Of a DNA stretch of 30,749 nt, positions 27,448-30,749 are shown one piece after another. How positions within the stretch are numbered: position 1 is the stretch's first letter; each line of letters begins with the position of its first letter. Origin of the DNA: Zygnema cylindricum. Taxonomy: Eukaryota; Streptophyta; Zygnematophyceae; Zygnematales; Zygnemataceae. A program made the translations under genes and the position numbers. The stretch spans positions 1-30,749 of the forward strand of contig JBBHKE010001162.1 in NCBI GenBank assembly GCA_037447655.1. Reading direction: 5' to 3'. The notes under the pieces were generated by a model. The model was not told the origin of the DNA, made no database searches, and saw only the letters and a program-made list of their open reading frames with translations.

Positions 27448-27578
27448 ACAGACACGCGCTGCAGTAAATGACAACTGCTGCGGATGGCTTCGACTGAAAA
27501 GCTGGGAGAGGGAGGACATGCCGAGGTTTTCAAAGGGAAATTTCGAGACGGGTCAAGCATGCGGTAAAAAGAATTAAG
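27448..27578 (+). pseudogene. Receptor-like kinase exon fragment, frameshifted
   Basis: The plus strand encodes the start of a plant receptor-like/cytoplasmic kinase domain. One frame gives MTTAADGFD, like the ATDGF lead-in, and the next gives EKLGEGGHAEVFKGKFRDGS, the glycine-rich ATP loop (GxGGxxxVxKG). Near 27561 one base seems missing before the VKRIK segment that carries the ATP-binding Lys. The exon-like stretch ends AAG at 27578 with GTTAGTGAG as a donor site. I find no later kinase exons (no HRD or DFG motif) to the right. The GGHAEVFKG form recalls RLCK VI kinases, but the match is short. It is probably a gene relic. Confidence 0.5.
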
Positions 27579-28259
27579 GTTAGTGAGCATTTTTGCCCAA
27601 TTTTTTACTATTTTAACCATGCTGTTCCTGACTATCTGCTAATCCTTCTTGAGCAGTTTTTTCCTTCATCTAAAGAGTACTGATCGAAAAGCGTACATGT
27701 TTCGACGTCATCAAACATAGGCGCGAAAACAAACCTGCAGTATTGAATGTTCGAAGGACGACGACGGTGGTTCAAAACCGGCAGTTGTTTCGCGCGAGTG
27801 CAATGAAATGGCCGTTCGATGTTGTTTTGGCTACGTTAGCTTTTGGGCGAAATACGCGACTTTAACCTGACTTCTACATCCGACAATATTTTGAGGATGC
27901 TCGTTTGTACGGTTTTCATAGAAAGCCGTACACTATTCCAACGTCTGTCTATTGCGGAAGTGAATTTTTTCCCGTGGGAATAGGCTATGAATAAAAGGAT
28001 CACCGTTCGACAAATAGAAAGAAATTTTCGCACGTACAAAGGATTTTAAAAGTTTCATATTTTATCATAAATCGGAAAATCAACGGAATGGGAAATGCTC
28101 CGGTGGGAACCAGCTATCAATCGACCCGGTCTGTAGAGTTTGCCGTACAATTACAGAAACGTATGATGGAACTTCACCCTTAGATGGTTTAACCATCACA
28201 ATTTTGATAATAAAGTCTTCTTCTTCTTAATTGCAGACCACTTAACTAGATACTCACTC
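27579..28259. other. Unassigned region after kinase fragment
   Basis: It begins like an intron (GTTAGTGAGC, then T-rich). No further exon, RNA gene or repeat is recognisable up to the minisatellite. Confidence 0.35.
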
Positions 28260-28694
28260 TCGTATATTTTGACATCCAAAAATGTTTCCGACGACATTTC
28301 GTATATTTTGACATCCAAAATCGTATCTGACGACTTTTGGTATATTTTGACATCTAAAATCGTATCCGACGACTTTTCGTATATTTTCACATCCAAAATC
28401 GTTCCAACGGCTTTTCATATGTTTTCACATCCAAAATTGTTTTCGACGACTTTTCGTATATTTTCACTTCCAAAATTGTTTCCGACGACTTTTCTTATAT
28501 TTTCACATCCAAAATTGTTTCCGACGACTTTTCGTTCGTACATTTTCACATCCAAAATTATTTCCGACCACTTTTCGTATATTTTCACTTCCAAAATTGT
28601 TTCCGACGACTTTTCGTATGTTTTCACATCCAAAATTGTTTTTGACGACTTTTCATATATTTTGACATCCAAAATCGTATATGACGACTTTTCC
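28260..28694. repeat. 39-bp minisatellite, about 11 units
   Basis: About 11 tandem copies of a roughly 39-bp unit (CGTATATTTTCACATCCAAA core, then TTGTTTCCGACGACTTTT). Most units are 39 bp; one is 38 bp and one, around 28530-28540, carries an extra GTTC. Because 39 is 13 codons and the unit lacks stops, long spurious ORFs arise on both strands (28269-28715 plus, 28415-28672 minus). I do not regard these as genes. Confidence 0.9.
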
Positions 28695-28809
28695 TGTATT
28701 TTGAGTCAGTGCTAAGAAAAAGACTGTTACTAACACTCATAAGTGGTCAAAGTGCAAAAAAAACTGCCTAATAATTGTTATTAAAGCTAATGACAATTTA
28801 TAAGGTGTA

Positions 28810-29336
28810 CACCATGAATCGCTATTAGCGTAATGAAATAGATAGCGTAATGAAATAATTAGCGTTATTTACGCTAATTGGGAATTTCAGTTTTTTCCAA
28901 AAAAACTTTTATTCTATTTAATCATTAACTCTAATTTGTAAACTGCTTTGTAAAAAAAATTCGGCGCATTATATACCCACACTTAAATATGTTCATGTAC
29001 GAAATTGTTCAAATTGTACGCCGTCGCGTTATTTTTACATCCGCGTATGCCAGGAAAATATTTACGCAATTAAATGTTAGCGCGACTACAGGACATCGTC
29101 AAAATTTTTTCTGTACTTTTCTACTTGAAAAAGTAGAAAATAGTACGGCTACGGCTCTGAAAGTCCGTACACCACCCGATTTAAAATGGCACCATATTAG
29201 AGTTATGAACCATATTTAATGGGGTACCTCAAATAACGTTTAGAAACATTTAGAATCATTAATTCTATTAGAGAATTTTCCGAAAAAAACAGGGTACCTC
29301 AATTAGAGTCATGAACGCTAATAGCGATTCACGGTG
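28810..29336. mobile_element. TIR element of the 0.53-kb family, copy 2
   Basis: These 527 bp run from CACCATGAATCGCTATTAGC to the matching inverted repeat ending GATTCACGGTG (one mismatch in 21 bp), flanked by TA (28808 and 29337). It is AT-rich and non-coding. The TIR resembles that of 24629-25163, and interior pieces (CATGTACG, ACGCCGTCG) suggest a flipped orientation. Confidence 0.72.
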
Positions 29337-29337
29337 T

Positions 29338-29662
29338 AGTGTTCAGATCAATGCCTTCATAAAAACGTGCCACATTAAAAAAATAAATTTGTATCACTTT
29401 AAATATATATAGCTGTAATATATATGTTTACAGTACAAATGAATGCATTACGTTTGAAGAAAATGCATCATGAAAGACAAAAAACAAAGTGTTTAGTTGT
29501 TAGAGTCCATGTCCTAACAATATCTTTTGAAGCAAACAAATTTAACTCTTTTCTTTTCCTTTCTAATGAGGGCCACATTAACGTTTGTCGAAAAACATAT
29601 GGTGTCATTAATCCTTAGTAAATCTTCTGAACTATACATTATGTAAGAGTGTAACAGCCATC
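29338..29662. other. Unassigned AT-rich region
   Basis: No gene or repeat recognised. Short ORFs here lack any familiar motif. Confidence 0.4.
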
Positions 29663-30012
29663 GGATCATATGTCCACTGATTGTTAAAATAACAACCAAG
29701 AATCTGACAAATAAATAGCATCGACATAAAAACCATCGACATTAACAATACAACTTCAAGCCCAAAAAGGGCAATAGGGATTGGATCATGTCCGAAATTG
29801 TCAAATGAACATCTAAAGCTCCACCATCGACATTGGCAATCACTTTGACGATAAAAACCATCGACAATAACAATATACCTTGAAGCCTAAAAAATGTAAT
29901 CACAATTGGATCATAAGTCTCTTCATTGTTAAATGAACAACAAAAAATTTGACAATAAACACCCTCATCATTAACGATATATCTTGAATCCCCCTTTGTT
30001 GGTGGGAGCATC
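29663..30012. repeat. Diverged tandem repeat, about 120-125 bp, three copies
   Basis: Units begin GGATCAT at 29663, 29783 and 29908. Each carries ATTGTTAAAATAACAAC-like, ACCATCGACATTAACAATA-like and CTTGAAGCC-like blocks in the same order. Divergence is high. No coding content. Confidence 0.65.
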
Positions 30013-30136
30013 TGGAGCCAGTCGTGCGATTCGTTTTTTTGGCTCTTTCTTTATTCCTTCCCTGTCAATACCAACACTAAATTTGGTATCAAGAATTGAA
30101 AAGGTACAATAGAACAGGAACAATAGACATGGTCTA

Positions 30137-30480
30137 TAACTTAATACATCTAGAGTTTGTCATACAGTTCTTTCCCATTCTTATCTGTAGGGTTAATCAT
30201 CGCGTCGAGAGTCAAAATCGATAGGTCAACAAACGAAATTACCAATTATCGACTGGTCAGGCTTACCGAAAATATCGGTATGTGACCGTGATTTAATTAT
30301 AGTGAATGAATGAATGAATACATCTCGACTATGTCATAAATAGTCTTTCCATTCTATTTTAATTTTTTAATCTTTGGGTCAAGAGTCAAAACCGATAACT
30401 AATGATATTACCGATTGTCGACTGGTCTACCTTATCGATATTATATGGTCTATATAATTGACAAAATTGATTATCGGTTA
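30137..30480. repeat. Diverged direct repeat, about 180 bp, two copies
   Basis: The block ATACATCT, TGTCATA, TCTTTCC, GAGTCAAAA.CGATA, ATTACC, TCGACTGGTC and ATATGGTC-like ending appears twice in order, at about 30144-30290 and 30318-30470. It is single-copy elsewhere in the window and non-coding. Confidence 0.5.
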
Positions 30481-30654
30481 TCACTTAAAGGAAAGGACGA
30501 GCAACACTAATTTGTCACTAGAATGAATGAGAAAAAATAAAAACCAGATTTCAAATTCAGATTCAATATAAAGAAAGCAATAGACACGGAGGAAAAAATA
30601 ATGTCGACATTTTTAAGGACTATTGATAGTTTTTTATCATCGAGAAAAGGGTAA

Positions 30655-30749
30655 AGAGAGAGGAGACATTGCAGCAATCGAGAGGGAGACGAGGAGAGAG
30701 AGGGAGAGGGAAAGGGAGGGGAGGAGGAGAGGGGGAGAGGGAGGGAGAG
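30655..30749. repeat. GA-rich microsatellite at window end
   Basis: A nearly pure purine run on the plus strand (GAGAGGGAG-type units) continues off the window. Low-complexity sequence. Confidence 0.85.

Noticed and set aside
28269-28715. 148-codon ORF as a repeat protein gene
   Set aside because: Explained by a stop-free 39-bp minisatellite that is open on both strands, with no promoter or conserved flanks visible.
1-30749. CRISPR arrays, bacterial operons or viral genomes
   Set aside because: No spaced short repeats of CRISPR type, no ribosome binding sites and no viral envelope or capsid genes. The coding content is plant copia retrotransposon.

Overview
This window looks like repeat-dense nuclear DNA of a land plant; I cannot name the lineage. 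The support is Ty1/copia pol proteins with plant-type motifs, plant-style U3 elements (CACGTG boxes) and a fragment of a plant receptor-like kinase exon with a GT splice donor. I see no intact host gene. About two thirds of the window is a nest of LTR retrotransposons, and most of the rest is small terminal-inverted-repeat (TIR) elements and tandem repeats.

Left part, 1-5465: a decayed minus-strand copia element (E1) runs off the left edge. Its RT-integrase part (1-1459) and gag plus 5' LTR (2841-4384) flank a 1,381-bp block (1460-2840) that is a diverged copy of 5466-6846. That block carries the downstream flank, the 3' LTR and the pol end of a neighbouring element. E1 itself sits inside the pol 3' end of a plus-strand relative, whose pol end, polypurine tract (PPT) and truncated LTR follow at 4385-4775.

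Centre, 5466-19535: a second minus-strand copia element (E4) has LTRs at 5664-6735 and 18470-19535 and a broken gag-PR-IN-RT-RNase H order. Its RNase H domain is interrupted by a 7,382-bp array, LTR-gag-LTR-gag-LTR (7117-14498), flanked by the 5-bp duplication GTTTG. The array holds two non-autonomous 'gag-only' units (TR-GAG type). Each has a complete LTR pair, PBS, PPT and a long intact ORF of about 620 codons. Read closely, that ORF is Gag plus in-frame remnants of protease-proximal, integrase-RT linker, RT-end and RNase H sequence. The middle LTR is a mosaic of the outer two, as expected if the tandem arose by unequal crossing-over between LTRs.

The most interesting signal is at the LTR-internal junction. 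The primer binding site is not the usual complement of a tRNA 3' end. The plus strand reads GGTGGGCCCATAACC, the anticodon arm of initiator tRNA-Met, so priming is probably by a half-tRNA, as known for Drosophila copia. The gag frame starts inside the LTR and crosses the PBS, where an in-frame ATG is the complement of the CAU anticodon.

Right part, 19536-30749: a solo LTR (19682-21428, duplication AACGA) contains another solo LTR (20020-20757, duplication AAAAG). Then come non-coding TIR elements with TA or TA-like flanks (22156-23107, 23536-24308, 24629-25163, 25325-26026, 26029-26747, 28810-29336), a pyrimidine-rich leader followed by a frameshifted kinase exon (27448-27578), a 39-bp minisatellite (28260-28694), two further diverged tandem repeats, and a GA-rich microsatellite at the right edge.
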